From NCBI RefSeq assembly GCF_002217395.1, contig NZ_MUHD01000020.1, positions 10,253-74,252 on the forward strand: a DNA stretch of 64,000 nt, read 5' to 3'. Positions 25,491-34,910 of this stretch are shown here, in pieces (positions within the stretch are counted from its first letter, which is position 1; each line of letters begins with the position of its first letter). This DNA is from Flavobacterium plurextorum. Lineage in GTDB: Bacteria > Bacteroidota > Bacteroidia > Flavobacteriales > Flavobacteriaceae. The notes beneath the pieces were generated by a model. The model was not told the DNA's origin, ran no database searches, and saw only the letters and a list, made by a program, of their open reading frames with translations. Made by a program: the position numbers and the translations under genes.

Positions 25491-27584
25491 TTACATTCCC
25501 TGCGCCTGAATTGCTGTAATTACTACTGTATTGATAATATCGTCAACAGTACAACCACGGCTTAAATCGTTTACAGGTTTATTTAATCCTTGCAGCATTG
25601 GGCCAATTGCCAACGCTCCTGTTTCTCTCTGTACCGCTTTATAAGTATTATTTCCTGTGTTCAAATCAGGAAAAATTAGCACGCTCGCCTGCCCTGCTAC
25701 TTCAGAATCTGGCATTTTACTTTTTCCAACAGCGCGGTCAACTGCAGCGTCATACTGAATTGGACCTTCAATTTTTAAATCAGGACGTTTTTGTTTTACA
25801 ATTTCGGTTGCTGCTCTTACTTTATCTACCTCGTCACCTTTTCCTGATGATCCAGAAGAATAAGAAAGCATGGCAATTTTTGGTTCAATTCCAAAAGCTG
25901 AGCTTGATTCTGCCGATGAAATTGCAATTTCAGCCAATTGTTCTGCAGTTGGATTTGGATTAATAGCACAATCTCCAAAAACAGAAACTCGATCTTCTAA
26001 ACACATAAAAAATACAGATGAAACTACAGACGAATTAGGTTTAGTTTTTATGAATTGTAAAGCTGGCAGAATAGTATGCTGTGTAGTATGTGCCGCGCCA
26101 GAAACCATTCCGTCTGCATGGCCTTTATAAACCATCATTGTTCCAAAATACGAAACATCTTCCATTAAATCTCTTGCCATTGTAATACTTACATTCTTTG
26201 CTTTTCTAAGCTCATAATAAGTATTAGCATAATCTTCATACAATTCAGATTCCTTTGGATTGATGATATTCACTTTAGAAAAATCAAATGCAATTCCAAG
26301 TTCTGCAATTTTACTTTCAATTTGTTTTCTTTCACCAATAATCGAAATATCCACAACATCCATCGACAAAAGTCTCGAAGCTGCAATAATAATTCTCTCA
26401 TCATTACCTTCAGGCAAAACGATGTGTTTACGATGTTGTCTGGCTCTTTTAACCATGTTGTATTGAAACATTTTTGGCGTCATGCCTTCCGCTTCAAAAG
26501 TGATTAATCTTTCGGATAAAGCTTCGTTATCAACGTATTTTTCAAAAGTAGTTATCGACGTTTCAATTTTATGTGTGTTGTTAGCATAGATTTCAGACTT
26601 AATGGCACCAATTCTGTTTGTAATGTGATACGTTCCGCCGTCAACTGCTATAATTGGAACAATAGCCGAAAGTCCTTCTATAAGCTTTAAAATGCTTTCT
26701 TCTGGAACAATATTACCAGTTAGGATAATCCCTGATATTGTTGGATAATTTGCCGATTCATTAGCCTGTAAAGCTCCTAAAATAATATCCGAGCGATCTC
26801 CAGGAGTGATTACAAGAGCATTATCATGTAAATGAACCAAATAATTATGCAATTGCATGGCGCCAACGCTAAAGTGACCAATTTCATTATTTAAATAGTT
26901 GCCTCCAAACAAAACTTTAGCATCAAGTTCATTAACAATTTCCTGCATTGTTGGATTGTTTAAACTTGAAATTAACGGAATTGTATTGACTAAAACATTC
27001 TCTGGTAAGCTTTTTTGAAGACTTTTAGTTACTAATTCAATATTTTCCGGTTGTACTTTATTAGCAAAAACTGATAAAACCTCAACCTCTTTTACTTTGA
27101 ACGAATCGTAAACTAAATATAAACTGTCAACCAATTCTTCCAATGTTTTTCCAACTCCTGAACCAATAATTATTGTTGGAATTCCTAAGTTTTTGGCAAT
27201 TAAAACATTCAAATCTAATTCAATTGAAGTTCCTTCGCCGGTAAAGCTTGTTCCTTCTACCAAAACAAAATCAAAACGTTCTTCGAGTTTTTTATATTTT
27301 TCGATAATTAAATCTAAAACCTCTCCTATTTTTCCTTTATTCTTTTTCTTAATCAGTTTGCTTTTTGTGATGGCATAAGCATCTTCAAACTTAATATCGA
27401 GGTTAAAATGCGACAAAACGGTTTCAATATGATTATCTAATTCGCCATCGACAAAATCTTCTACAATAGGTCTAAAATACCCAACTTTGGCTGTTTTTCC
27501 AATCAAAATACTCATCAAACCGAGTGTAATAATCGATTTTCCGCTATTGTGATCGCTCGTTGCTATATATATTGCTTTACTCAT
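25491..27584 (-). CDS. pta: Phosphate acetyltransferase, long form
   Basis: 697 residues in the three-part architecture of long Pta: an N-terminal P-loop CobQ/BioD-like domain (TSDHNSGKSIITLG), a central DRTGG-type domain (about 210-330), and a C-terminal catalytic phosphotransacetylase domain (about 370-697; VLPEGNDERI, SGAAHTTQHTILPALQ, AMLSYSSGSSGKG). Interconverts acetyl-CoA and acetyl phosphate, feeding AckA. It follows corA by 56 bases. Confidence 0.97.
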   Translation of the reverse strand: MSKAIYIATSDHNSGKSIITLGLMSILIGKTAKVGYFRPIVEDFVDGELDNHIETVLSHFNLDIKFEDAYAITKSKLIKKKNKGKIGEVLDLIIEKYKKLEERFDFVLVEGTSFTGEGTSIELDLNVLIAKNLGIPTIIIGSGVGKTLEELVDSLYLVYDSFKVKEVEVLSVFANKVQPENIELVTKSLQKSLPENVLVNTIPLISSLNNPTMQEIVNELDAKVLFGGNYLNNEIGHFSVGAMQLHNYLVHLHDNALVITPGDRSDIILGALQANESANYPTISGIILTGNIVPEESILKLIEGLSAIVPIIAVDGGTYHITNRIGAIKSEIYANNTHKIETSITTFEKYVDNEALSERLITFEAEGMTPKMFQYNMVKRARQHRKHIVLPEGNDERIIIAASRLLSMDVVDISIIGERKQIESKIAELGIAFDFSKVNIINPKESELYEDYANTYYELRKAKNVSITMARDLMEDVSYFGTMMVYKGHADGMVSGAAHTTQHTILPALQFIKTKPNSSVVSSVFFMCLEDRVSVFGDCAINPNPTAEQLAEIAISSAESSSAFGIEPKIAMLSYSSGSSGKGDEVDKVRAATEIVKQKRPDLKIEGPIQYDAAVDRAVGKSKMPDSEVAGQASVLIFPDLNTGNNTYKAVQRETGALAIGPMLQGLNKPVNDLSRGCTVDDIINTVVITAIQAQGM

Positions 27585-27640
27585 AATTTATATTTTGAAA
27601 CTTAACGTATCTATTTGAATTCTATTTTAATATTAATAAG

Positions 27641-28711
27641 TTAAAACCAACGCCTTTTCTTGAAGTAAACAATCAAGGCTACTACTAGTAAAACCATTGC
27701 CGCCATTACACTGTAATAACCGTAACGATATTTAAGTTCTGGCATGTTTTCAAAGTTCATACCGTAAACTCCAACAATAAAAGTAAGCGGTATAAATATG
27801 GCAGAAATTATAGTAAGGGTTTTCATAATCTCGTTCATCTTTCGGCTTTGTTCCGAAAAATAAAAGTTAGAAGCACTTTCAAGTGAGCTCATATCTGATT
27901 CAATTTGCTCTAAAAGTTCTAAGCTTTTTTGATGCAGTCTGATAAAAAAATTAAAAGTTTCCTTTTGTATCAAACCATTGTCGTCATCGTCTTTAATGGT
28001 TTTTAAATAATAAAGCGAATCTCGAAGAGGAACAATTGAACGCTTTAAAAAATTAAAATTATCACGGTGATTTTCAATCTTTTCTAAAATAACAGGATCT
28101 GCGCCTTTTTTAGTCAAATTGATAAGTTCTTCAATTTTATCTTCTTCATCTTCAATTGTAATGTAGAAATTTTCGATTACAGCATCTAATAATAAATAAA
28201 GCAGATAATCTACTTTTTTAGTTCTTACAATTCCAGAATGCGTTCGAAGGCGTTCGCGAATATGCGTAAAGAAATCACTTCGCTTTTCTTGAAAAGAAAT
28301 TAAAATTCCGTCTTTTAAAATAAAACTAAGCTGTTCAACACTTATATTATCTGAATATTCCGAAGGTAAAAGTGATTTTATATTGAAAAACAAAATACCA
28401 GGCTGTTCTTCTAATTTGGTTCTTTTTGTAGTGTTTAAAATATCAGCCAATAAATAATCATCAAATTTAAAATGTGCACCTATAGTTTTAAGCAAACCAA
28501 TGTCATTTAAACCATGAATATTAAGCCAATTATTTTTAGTATAATCAAAGCAAGAATTAAGAGCTAGAACGGTAAACTTATCATATTCAACAACATCTGT
28601 ATCGTTATATACAAAAAGCTGCATTTCGGTTTCATGCTCTTTATGCGAGCCTGTATACTCTAAAGTAATATGTTGCAGCTTTCTCCCTTTCTTGTATTTG
28701 ATCTTTCTCAT
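27641..28711 (-). CDS. corA: CorA family divalent cation transporter
   Basis: 356 residues. Large N-terminal cytosolic domain, a long helix region, then two C-terminal membrane helices with the diagnostic loop motif YGMN (GMNFENMPEL). Forms a pentameric Mg2+ (or Co2+/Ni2+) channel in the inner membrane. It is the first gene of a corA-pta-ackA run on the minus strand and carries a Crp/Fnr-like site 44 bases upstream of its ATG. Confidence 0.95.
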   Translation of the reverse strand: MRKIKYKKGRKLQHITLEYTGSHKEHETEMQLFVYNDTDVVEYDKFTVLALNSCFDYTKNNWLNIHGLNDIGLLKTIGAHFKFDDYLLADILNTTKRTKLEEQPGILFFNIKSLLPSEYSDNISVEQLSFILKDGILISFQEKRSDFFTHIRERLRTHSGIVRTKKVDYLLYLLLDAVIENFYITIEDEEDKIEELINLTKKGADPVILEKIENHRDNFNFLKRSIVPLRDSLYYLKTIKDDDDNGLIQKETFNFFIRLHQKSLELLEQIESDMSSLESASNFYFSEQSRKMNEIMKTLTIISAIFIPLTFIVGVYGMNFENMPELKYRYGYYSVMAAMVLLVVALIVYFKKRRWF

Positions 28712-28754
28712 TCAAAAAAATTTACAATAGTAATATTACGAAAAAGAATCCGAA

Positions 28755-28773
28755 TGAGAAATGACATTTATCA
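28755..28773 (-). promoter_or_regulatory. 19-bp near-palindrome before corA (TGAGAAATGACATTTATCA)
   Basis: One mismatch from a perfect palindrome and 16 bases identical (opposite strand) to the copy at 2931-2946. A TACTATTG box on the minus strand (28725-28732) is one base off the -7 consensus, placing this site roughly 40 bases before a likely start, the position used by class II Crp/Fnr activators. Confidence 0.55.
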
Positions 28774-28865
28774 TTTTGCTCAGAAAGATTTAACAAAACA
28801 CATTGCTTTTAAAAAGTACACTTTTTATTATTTTCAGTAATTAAACCTGAATTATACGCATAAAA

Positions 28866-28893
28866 AAAACCGAGCCATTTCTGACTCGGTTTT
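28866..28893 (-). terminator. Terminator of dnaK
   Basis: AAAACCGAG pairs with CTCGGTTTT; A-run on the left gives the T-run on the minus strand, 47 bases after the dnaK stop. Confidence 0.8.
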
Positions 28894-28939
28894 CATATTC
28901 AATTGCAAAGACACACATAATGCGCCTCTACAGAGTAAA

Positions 28940-30823
28940 TTATTTTACCTCTTCGAATTCAACGTCTTCAACGTTGTCTCCTTGAGACTGCTCTTGTTGT
29001 GGAGCAGCTTGTTGTCCTGCATCACCTTGAGCGTACATTGCTTCTGTAGCTGTTTTCCAAGCTACATTAACATTGTCTAATCCTTTTTGGATTGCGTCAA
29101 GATCTTGAGATTGGTGAGCCATTCTCAATTCAGTTAAAGCATATTCAATAGCTGTTTTGTGCTCATCTGTAATTTTATCTCCCAATTCTTTCAATTGACT
29201 TTCAGTTTGGAAAATAGTACTATCAGCTTCGTTCAATTTCTCAGCTCTTTCTTTTGCAATTCTGTCAGCATCAGCATTAGCTTCAGCATCTTTTTTCATT
29301 TTTTCGATTTCTTCAGCTGTTAATCCAGAAGAAGCTTCGATACGGATATCGTGAGATTTTCCAGTTCCTTTGTCAGTTGCAGAAACTTTGATGATACCAT
29401 TAGCATCAATATCAAAAGTAACCTCGATTTGAGGAACTCCTCTTGGTGCTGGCGGGATACCATCTAAGTGGAAACGACCGATAGTTTTGTTATCAGCAGC
29501 CATTGCTCTTTCTCCTTGTAATACGTGAATTTCAACAGATGGTTGAGAATCAGCAGCAGTAGAGAATACTTGAGATTTTTTAGTTGGGATAGTTGTGTTA
29601 GACTCAATTAATTTAGTCAATACACCACCCATAGTTTCGATACCTAAAGAAAGAGGTGTTACGTCAAGTAACAATACATCTTTTACATCTCCAGATAAAA
29701 CTCCACCTTGAATAGCAGCTCCAATAGCAACAACCTCATCAGGGTTAACACCTTTAGATGCTTTTTTACCGAAGAATTTTTCAACTTCGTCAGCAATTCT
29801 TGGCATACGAGTAGAACCTCCAACAAGGATTACTTCGTCGATATCAGATGTAGATAAACCTGCATCTTTTAATGCTTTAGCAACTGGCTCCATAGAACGT
29901 TTTACTAAAGTATCAGATAATTGCTCAAATTTAGCTCTAGATAATTTTTTCACTAAGTGTTTTGGTCCAGAAGCCGTAGCAGTTACGTAAGGTAAGTTGA
30001 TTTCTGTTTCAGCAGAAGATGATAATTCAATCTTAGCTTTCTCAGCAGCTTCTTTCAAACGTTGTAATGACATTGGATCTAAACGTAAATCAATACCTTC
30101 TTCAGTTTTGAATTCGTCAGCTAACCAGTCAATAATAACTTGGTCAAAATCATCACCACCTAAGTGAGTATCACCATTTGTAGATAATACTTCAAATACA
30201 CCATCTCCTAATTCAAGAACAGAGATATCAAAAGTACCTCCACCTAAATCGTAAACAGCAATTTTTTGATCTGTTCCTTTTTTATCTAATCCGTAAGCAA
30301 GTGCAGCTGCAGTTGGCTCATTGATGATACGCATAACTTTAAGACCAGCAATTTCTCCAGCTTCTTTTGTAGCTTGACGTTGTGCATCGTTAAAGTAAGC
30401 AGGAACAGTAATAACCGCTTCAGTTACAGTTTGACCTAAATAGTCTTCAGCAGTTTTTTTCATTTTTTGAAGTGTCATTGCTGACAATTCTTGAGCAGTG
30501 TATAAACGACCGTCAATATCCACACGTGGAGTATTGTTGTCACCTTTTACAACACTGTAAGGAACTCTTTTTGCCTCTTCTTGAGTTTCAGCAAAAGTGT
30601 GTCCCATAAAACGTTTAATAGAAGCAATCGTTTTTGTAGGATTCGTTACTGCTTGTCTTTTTGCAGGATCACCTACTTTAATTTCGCCACCTTCAACAAA
30701 AGCGATGATAGATGGAGTTGTTCTTTTTCCTTCTGCGTTAGGAATAACAACTGCTTCGTTACCTTCCATTACAGAAACACAAGAGTTCGTCGTACCTAAG
30801 TCAATTCCGATTATTTTACCCAT
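28940..30823 (-). CDS. dnaK: Molecular chaperone DnaK (Hsp70)
   Basis: 627 residues, full length. N-terminal [13 protein letters not shown], the [15 protein letters not shown] and [10 protein letters not shown] phosphate-binding motifs, [10 protein letters not shown], an EVEVDD-type linker region (here [16 protein letters not shown]), a substrate-binding beta-domain, a helical lid, and a C-terminal EEVK variant of the acidic tail. ATP-dependent folding chaperone of the cytosol. Single gene; neither dnaJ nor grpE is adjacent. Confidence 0.99.
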   Translation of the reverse strand: MGKIIGIDLGTTNSCVSVMEGNEAVVIPNAEGKRTTPSIIAFVEGGEIKVGDPAKRQAVTNPTKTIASIKRFMGHTFAETQEEAKRVPYSVVKGDNNTPRVDIDGRLYTAQELSAMTLQKMKKTAEDYLGQTVTEAVITVPAYFNDAQRQATKEAGEIAGLKVMRIINEPTAAALAYGLDKKGTDQKIAVYDLGGGTFDISVLELGDGVFEVLSTNGDTHLGGDDFDQVIIDWLADEFKTEEGIDLRLDPMSLQRLKEAAEKAKIELSSSAETEINLPYVTATASGPKHLVKKLSRAKFEQLSDTLVKRSMEPVAKALKDAGLSTSDIDEVILVGGSTRMPRIADEVEKFFGKKASKGVNPDEVVAIGAAIQGGVLSGDVKDVLLLDVTPLSLGIETMGGVLTKLIESNTTIPTKKSQVFSTAADSQPSVEIHVLQGERAMAADNKTIGRFHLDGIPPAPRGVPQIEVTFDIDANGIIKVSATDKGTGKSHDIRIEASSGLTAEEIEKMKKDAEANADADRIAKERAEKLNEADSTIFQTESQLKELGDKITDEHKTAIEYALTELRMAHQSQDLDAIQKGLDNVNVAWKTATEAMYAQGDAGQQAAPQQEQSQGDNVEDVEFEEVK

Positions 30824-30864
30824 TTTTTATATATTTAATTTTTGATTTAATTTTATAACTCAGG

Positions 30865-30990
30865 TGGCATAAGTCAATCTTTGTGCCAATATAAAAAACT
30901 AAATAAAATTGTCAGTTTTACTATTGACAAACCAATAATCGGCTGACAACATGACATTTTTCAAACCTGACACACATGGCATAACTCAAT
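30865..30990 (-). promoter_or_regulatory. dnaK upstream region with direct repeats
   Basis: The 438-base gap 30824-31261 has no gene. It holds two direct copies of TGGCATAA(G/C)TCAAT (30865-30878 and 30977-30990, 112 bases apart) and several TGACA/TGTCA strings between them, including ATGACATTTTTCA near 30951. No clear -7 box was found on the minus strand. Probably heat-shock control sequence, but the factor is unknown to me. Confidence 0.4.
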
Positions 30991-31153
30991 AATTCATGTC
31001 ATTAATTTGTCGCATTTCTCATTACTTTTCTTCTATAATTTTCACCTAACTACCTATTACAATTTCATTTACATATTATTTATCAGAACACAATCGCATT
31101 CAAACCAATCTTACCTGTGTTCGATAAAAGCATAATAAAAATGATTAATGCTA

Positions 31154-31185
31154 TTGATTATTAATACAAAAACACCCTACATTTG
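31154..31185 (+). promoter_or_regulatory. Bacteroidota promoter: TTG, 21 bases, TACATTTG
   Basis: TTG at 31154-31156 and TACATTTG at 31178-31185 with 21-base spacing, a full match to the Flavobacterium consensus. Drives the NUDIX gene with a leader of about 75 bases. Confidence 0.75.
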
Positions 31186-31212
31186 AAAATTAATAAGCTC
31201 TATAAAAGAGCA

Positions 31213-31248
31213 AAAAAAACAAAGCCAAAAAAACAAAGCCAAAAAAAC
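31213..31248 (+). repeat. 14-bp tandem repeat in a 5' leader
   Basis: Two and a half copies of AAAAAAACAAAGCC, directly before the NUDIX ORF. Confidence 0.7.
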
Positions 31249-31261
31249 TACAGTTAAAATA

Positions 31262-31663
31262 ATGATGGTTGAAATTGATAAAATTGCATTAATAAAAATT
31301 GAAAATGGTCAAATTTTAAGCACAAAATCAAAAGGAAAAAACAAATATTATATTCCGGGCGGAAAAAGAGAAAATAATGAAACTGACCAGCAAACTTTAA
31401 TTAGAGAAATTCAAGAAGAATTAAGTGTTGACATCATCCCCGAATCTATTGAATACATAGGAACTTTCAAAGCACAATCAGATGGAGATGTGAATGGAAT
31501 CATTGTAAAAATGACATGCTACAAAGCAGATTATATTGGAACACCAAAAGAGAGCAACGAAATAGCCGAAATCAAATGGTTAAACTACACTGATTTAAAT
31601 ATAATCTCCGAGGTTGATAAAATTATCTTTAAGCATCTAAAAGAAAGTGGATTGTTAGTTTAA
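31262..31663 (+). CDS. NUDIX hydrolase
   Basis: 133 residues with a complete Nudix box from Gly34: GGKRENNE, then REIQEEL (Gly34, Glu40, Arg48-Glu49, Glu52-Glu53). Cytosolic enzyme hydrolysing a nucleoside diphosphate linked to another group; substrate not predictable. A second ATG follows the first, so the start may be one codon later. Preceded by a good promoter. Confidence 0.85.
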   Translation: MMVEIDKIALIKIENGQILSTKSKGKNKYYIPGGKRENNETDQQTLIREIQEELSVDIIPESIEYIGTFKAQSDGDVNGIIVKMTCYKADYIGTPKESNEIAEIKWLNYTDLNIISEVDKIIFKHLKESGLLV

Positions 31664-31715
31664 TAAAAAAAACAGGAACAGAGAAAGAAAATTAATTTTA
31701 TATTCGATAAAAATT

Positions 31716-32114
31716 ATGGAAGAAAAATACCCTTTTCTACTTGAAAGAATTCAATCTATTCTCATCGACTCTATACTAATTATTGCTTGCATGATTCTTA
31801 TTTCTGACGTTTTATCCAATTTCAAAAATGTTCCTGATTGGTTAAGAGCCGTTTTATTAATCCTAATATTTTTGTACGAACCAATTATGACCACTTTTGG
31901 AGGAACTATTGCCAACAATATAAAGAGAATACAAATTCGAAAAAACTCGGATGAAACCCAATCTATTAATTTTTTTCAAGCTATTATTCGTTATTTTTTC
32001 AAACTTCTTCTAGGATGGCTTTCTTTTATCACCATCTTTTCAAGTAATAAAAAAAGAGCCGTTCATGATATTATCAGCGGAACTGTAATGATAAAAAATC
32101 AAACAAAATCTTGA
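31716..32114 (+). CDS. RDD family membrane protein
   Basis: 132 residues: ERIQSILIDSILI at the start (the R..A..ID element), membrane helices at about 12-30 and 42-62, the GGTIANNIKRIQI segment, and the C-terminal KKRAVHDIISGTVMI block that is diagnostic for RDD proteins. Function of the family is mostly unknown. Its end overlaps the upstream extended frame of the next gene. Confidence 0.85.
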   Translation: MEEKYPFLLERIQSILIDSILIIACMILISDVLSNFKNVPDWLRAVLLILIFLYEPIMTTFGGTIANNIKRIQIRKNSDETQSINFFQAIIRYFFKLLLGWLSFITIFSSNKKRAVHDIISGTVMIKNQTKS

Positions 32115-32125
32115 AAATTTGTAAA

Positions 32126-32770
32126 ATGAAAAACCTAAAAACAATTATAATTTTCCTGTTTACATATTTAGGTTACTCACAGGACTTTGAAGGAAAAATT
32201 GAATATCAAATTACTTATTTTGATAAAAATAATGTCGAAGTAAATATTCCAAAAGTTAACCAGTTAATGGGAGAAAAATCAACTTTTATAACAAAAAAAG
32301 GAAAGTATAAACAGATTACTAATAGTGATTTTATGAGTTTTCAATTATATTCATCTAATGAAAAAAAACTCTACATTAAGAATAATTGGAATCAAAAAGA
32401 ATCTGACACTTTGTTTTATTTAGATCCTTCAAAACTAGAAAATGTTAGTTTCAAATATGAAATTACAAAAAATGCTGCTACTATACTTGGCTACTTATGT
32501 GATAAATTAACTGTAAAAGACACTTTAAATATTATTCGAGAAGAGTATTTTTATTCACCCGATTTAAAACTGAACCCTAAATATTTCAAAGACTTTTCTG
32601 CATTCAATAAAAACAAAATTACCGACTTAATGAAAGCTGTATTTCTTAAACTTAGTTATTATTATCCAGAATTTACATTAAGTATGACAGCCATCGATAT
32701 AAAAAAAATAAAAATTTCTGATTCAGAATTTAGTCTGCCACCTCATAAAGCATTTATAGAATATCAATAA
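32126..32770 (+). CDS. Secreted protein, GLPGLI/DUF4412-like
   Basis: 214 residues from the ATG at 32126 (a TTG at 32111 is the alternative). Signal peptide ends GYSQ, then FEGKIEYQITYFD, the opening typical of GLPGLI/DUF4412-type periplasmic proteins of Bacteroidota. The rest is beta-rich, with a YLCDKLTVKD segment that such proteins often carry. Function unknown; the family call is tentative. Confidence 0.6.
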   Translation: MKNLKTIIIFLFTYLGYSQDFEGKIEYQITYFDKNNVEVNIPKVNQLMGEKSTFITKKGKYKQITNSDFMSFQLYSSNEKKLYIKNNWNQKESDTLFYLDPSKLENVSFKYEITKNAATILGYLCDKLTVKDTLNIIREEYFYSPDLKLNPKYFKDFSAFNKNKITDLMKAVFLKLSYYYPEFTLSMTAIDIKKIKISDSEFSLPPHKAFIEYQ

Positions 32771-32938
32771 ATATAATTCTAAGAAATGGCTGCTGAAGAA
32801 GTTTCAATTCAATGACTTAAAATTTCGTTCTAATAAAGGTAAGCAACTTAATATGCGTGCATAATAATATGCTTATTCATAACTACCTTTCCTTTTTTAT
32901 TCGTAATTTCGATTTCTCATTAAAATTACAATTACAAA

Positions 32939-33376
32939 ATGGCATCATTTACAAAAGAAATATCTTTTCGCTGGTCAGATCTAGACCCAAACTTTCACGT
33001 TCGTCATAGTGCTTATTACGATTTTGGTGCGCAGCATCGTATCGAAATTCTAGAAGAATTAGGTTTAACTTTAAGAGTAATGCAAACACAAGGTTTTGGT
33101 CCTGTTTTGTTTAGAGAAGAATGTGTTTTTAGAAAAGAATTAAAACTCTCAGACAAAATATTTATTCATACCAAAACATCAAAAATGAAAGCCGATGCTT
33201 CACGCTGGTCTATTATTCATGAATTTAGACGTGAAGACGATACACTTTGTGCTGTTATTACTGTGGATGGCGCGTGGATGGATACTAAACTAAGAAAACT
33301 AGCTTCTCCAACACCGGAAATTGCAATTCAGGCATTGAGTATTTTTCCTAAAAGCGATGATTTTGTTGGATTATAA
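32939..33376 (+). CDS. Acyl-CoA thioesterase, hotdog fold (4HBT family)
   Basis: 145 residues with the 4-hydroxybenzoyl-CoA thioesterase layout: FRWSDLDPNFHVRHSAYYDF carries the active-site Asp in the usual D-x-N-x-H arrangement (the first Asp sits in SDLD), followed by an amphipathic helix and strands. Hydrolyses an acyl-CoA thioester; acyl group unknown. Stand-alone gene ending at a bidirectional terminator. Confidence 0.85.
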   Translation: MASFTKEISFRWSDLDPNFHVRHSAYYDFGAQHRIEILEELGLTLRVMQTQGFGPVLFREECVFRKELKLSDKIFIHTKTSKMKADASRWSIIHEFRREDDTLCAVITVDGAWMDTKLRKLASPTPEIAIQALSIFPKSDDFVGL

Positions 33377-33404
33377 AATTAAATCTAACTGCATATAGAA
33401 CACT

Positions 33405-33436
33405 AAAATCCGAAAAGCAATCACTTTTCGGATTTT
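33405..33436. terminator. Bidirectional terminator
   Basis: AAATCCGAAAAG pairs with CTTTTCGGATTT, between convergent genes. Confidence 0.85.
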
Positions 33437-33457
33437 TTATTTCCTTTTAAATCAAAC

Positions 33458-34150
33458 CTATTCAAACTTCAATCCAAAATTTACCCTGTCAAAAGTAGTA
33501 CTGCAAGAAATCGCAAATCGGCCAATATTTACAGTTCCAAAAATTCCTTCAACACCATGTCCCGAATAAAATCCACCTGCCGAAAATCGGTTAACCTGAT
33601 ATTTCAAGGCTATATCATTAACCCTGCTGCTTAATTGTCCGAAAACAATAAAATTTGGAACAAACTCATAACTGGCAAAAACCTTCGGAACCATTTTTTG
33701 ATAATAATCAAAACTTTCATCCGTTTCATAATCCATACTTACAGAATGTACATTTTCTAAATTTCCTCCCACATAAGTATTTTCTCCAAAATGATACGAA
33801 ATACTAAATCCTGTAAATGTTCCTTGATAACCGCTTCGAGAATCAACATAACCAATTCCGATTGTAGCTCTAAACTTATCGCATATCTTACCAATATAAC
33901 CAATATAAGTCCTGTCAATCTCAGATTTATCAATTCCAGCACCAAAAATAATATCTTCCTGACACATCGCAAGAGCATACTGAAAATAGGCTGAATATTG
34001 ATCTTTATTTGCCGCAACAACACTCCTTCCTTTATCAAGATCAATATTAGCAGATATCAGAGTAGAGTTTATAACGGCGAAATCAAAAGTATTGATTTCC
34101 TGAGCAAATGCAGAGACGGAAAGCAAGAGTATAAGTATTGTTTTTTTCAT
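33458..34150 (-). CDS. Putative outer-membrane protein, unknown
   Basis: 230 residues from the ATG at 34150, which gives a signal peptide ending SAFAQ; the longer frame has an implausible N-terminus. Mature part is a series of short amphipathic strands (RATIGIGYVDSRSG, GFSISYHFGENTYVGGNL) closing on VNFGLKFE, which fits a small beta-barrel. No domain recognised. Transcribed alone; the 358-base gap upstream (34151-34508) shows only the promoter of the opposite gene. Confidence 0.65.
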   Translation of the reverse strand: MKKTILILLLSVSAFAQEINTFDFAVINSTLISANIDLDKGRSVVAANKDQYSAYFQYALAMCQEDIIFGAGIDKSEIDRTYIGYIGKICDKFRATIGIGYVDSRSGYQGTFTGFSISYHFGENTYVGGNLENVHSVSMDYETDESFDYYQKMVPKVFASYEFVPNFIVFGQLSSRVNDIALKYQVNRFSAGGFYSGHGVEGIFGTVNIGRFAISCSTTFDRVNFGLKFE

Positions 34151-34446
34151 AATACCATTTTTAGCTGACAACATTCTTACACTAATTTAAAGACAATTTT
34201 CCTGTTAATAAAAGAAGTCCCTCCAAGTACCACATTACTCGTTTAAATACATTATTTTCATAATCAAGATCATTTAATCGATAAAAACACAATAAATAAT
34301 CGATAAATGGCTTCAAAAACAACAAAACAACTTAGAATACCAGTTTTCTGATAACTTTATGACACTGTTTTTTGTATTTCAAAATGCATAACAGTAATTT
34401 TATACTTTACATTTTCTCAACCTTATTTATGATACATTCCTTAATT

Positions 34447-34480
34447 TGATTCGTTAATAAAATCAATAATCGTATTTTTG
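34447..34480 (+). promoter_or_regulatory. Promoter: TTG, 23 bases, TATTTTTG
   Basis: TTG 34447-34449 and TATTTTTG 34473-34480, 28 bases before the DUF1398 gene; spacing at the long end of the accepted range. Confidence 0.55.
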
Positions 34481-34508
34481 AAAAAGTAATTAATTAAAAA
34501 CGAAACAT

Positions 34509-34898
34509 ATGTTTACTATAGAGCAAATCAAAGAGGCTCACGCCAAAGTACAAAGCGGTGCCGATTTTCCTAATTATATACAAGACCTGATTATTCTGGG
34601 CGTAAAAGGCTACGACACATTTGTACACGATGGTCATGTCGAATATTACGGCGTAAACAATTATACTGTTACTTCTGATGAAAAATACAGTCCAATTGCA
34701 ATTGCTCCAACGGTTAATAAAGAGCTTTTTATAGAATTTTTAGTAAAACATCAACACGGCGAAACAGATTATATTACTTTTTGCAACCATTCTGGTCAAT
34801 GCGGAATAGCAAAATGGAGAGTTGATATTATAGAAATGACCTGCACTTATTTTGATAGCGCAGAAAACGAAATTCTAATTGAGAAAATTCCAAGTTAA
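34509..34898 (+). CDS. DUF1398 family protein (YbcV-like)
   Basis: 129 residues, soluble, no signal. Matches the Escherichia coli YbcV pattern: FTIEQIKEAHAKVQSGADFP at the start, YIQDLIILGVKGYDTFV, then DGHVEYYG and a C-terminal CGIAKWRVDIIEMTCTYFD. Function unknown. Followed 12 bases later by the ThuA-like gene, probably co-transcribed. Confidence 0.85.
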   Translation: MFTIEQIKEAHAKVQSGADFPNYIQDLIILGVKGYDTFVHDGHVEYYGVNNYTVTSDEKYSPIAIAPTVNKELFIEFLVKHQHGETDYITFCNHSGQCGIAKWRVDIIEMTCTYFDSAENEILIEKIPS

Positions 34899-34910
34899 GC
34901 TGCCTTAGAA

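Noticed and set aside
25598..26507. Several plus-strand open frames within pta
   Set aside because: They are shadows of a complete, well-recognised gene on the other strand.
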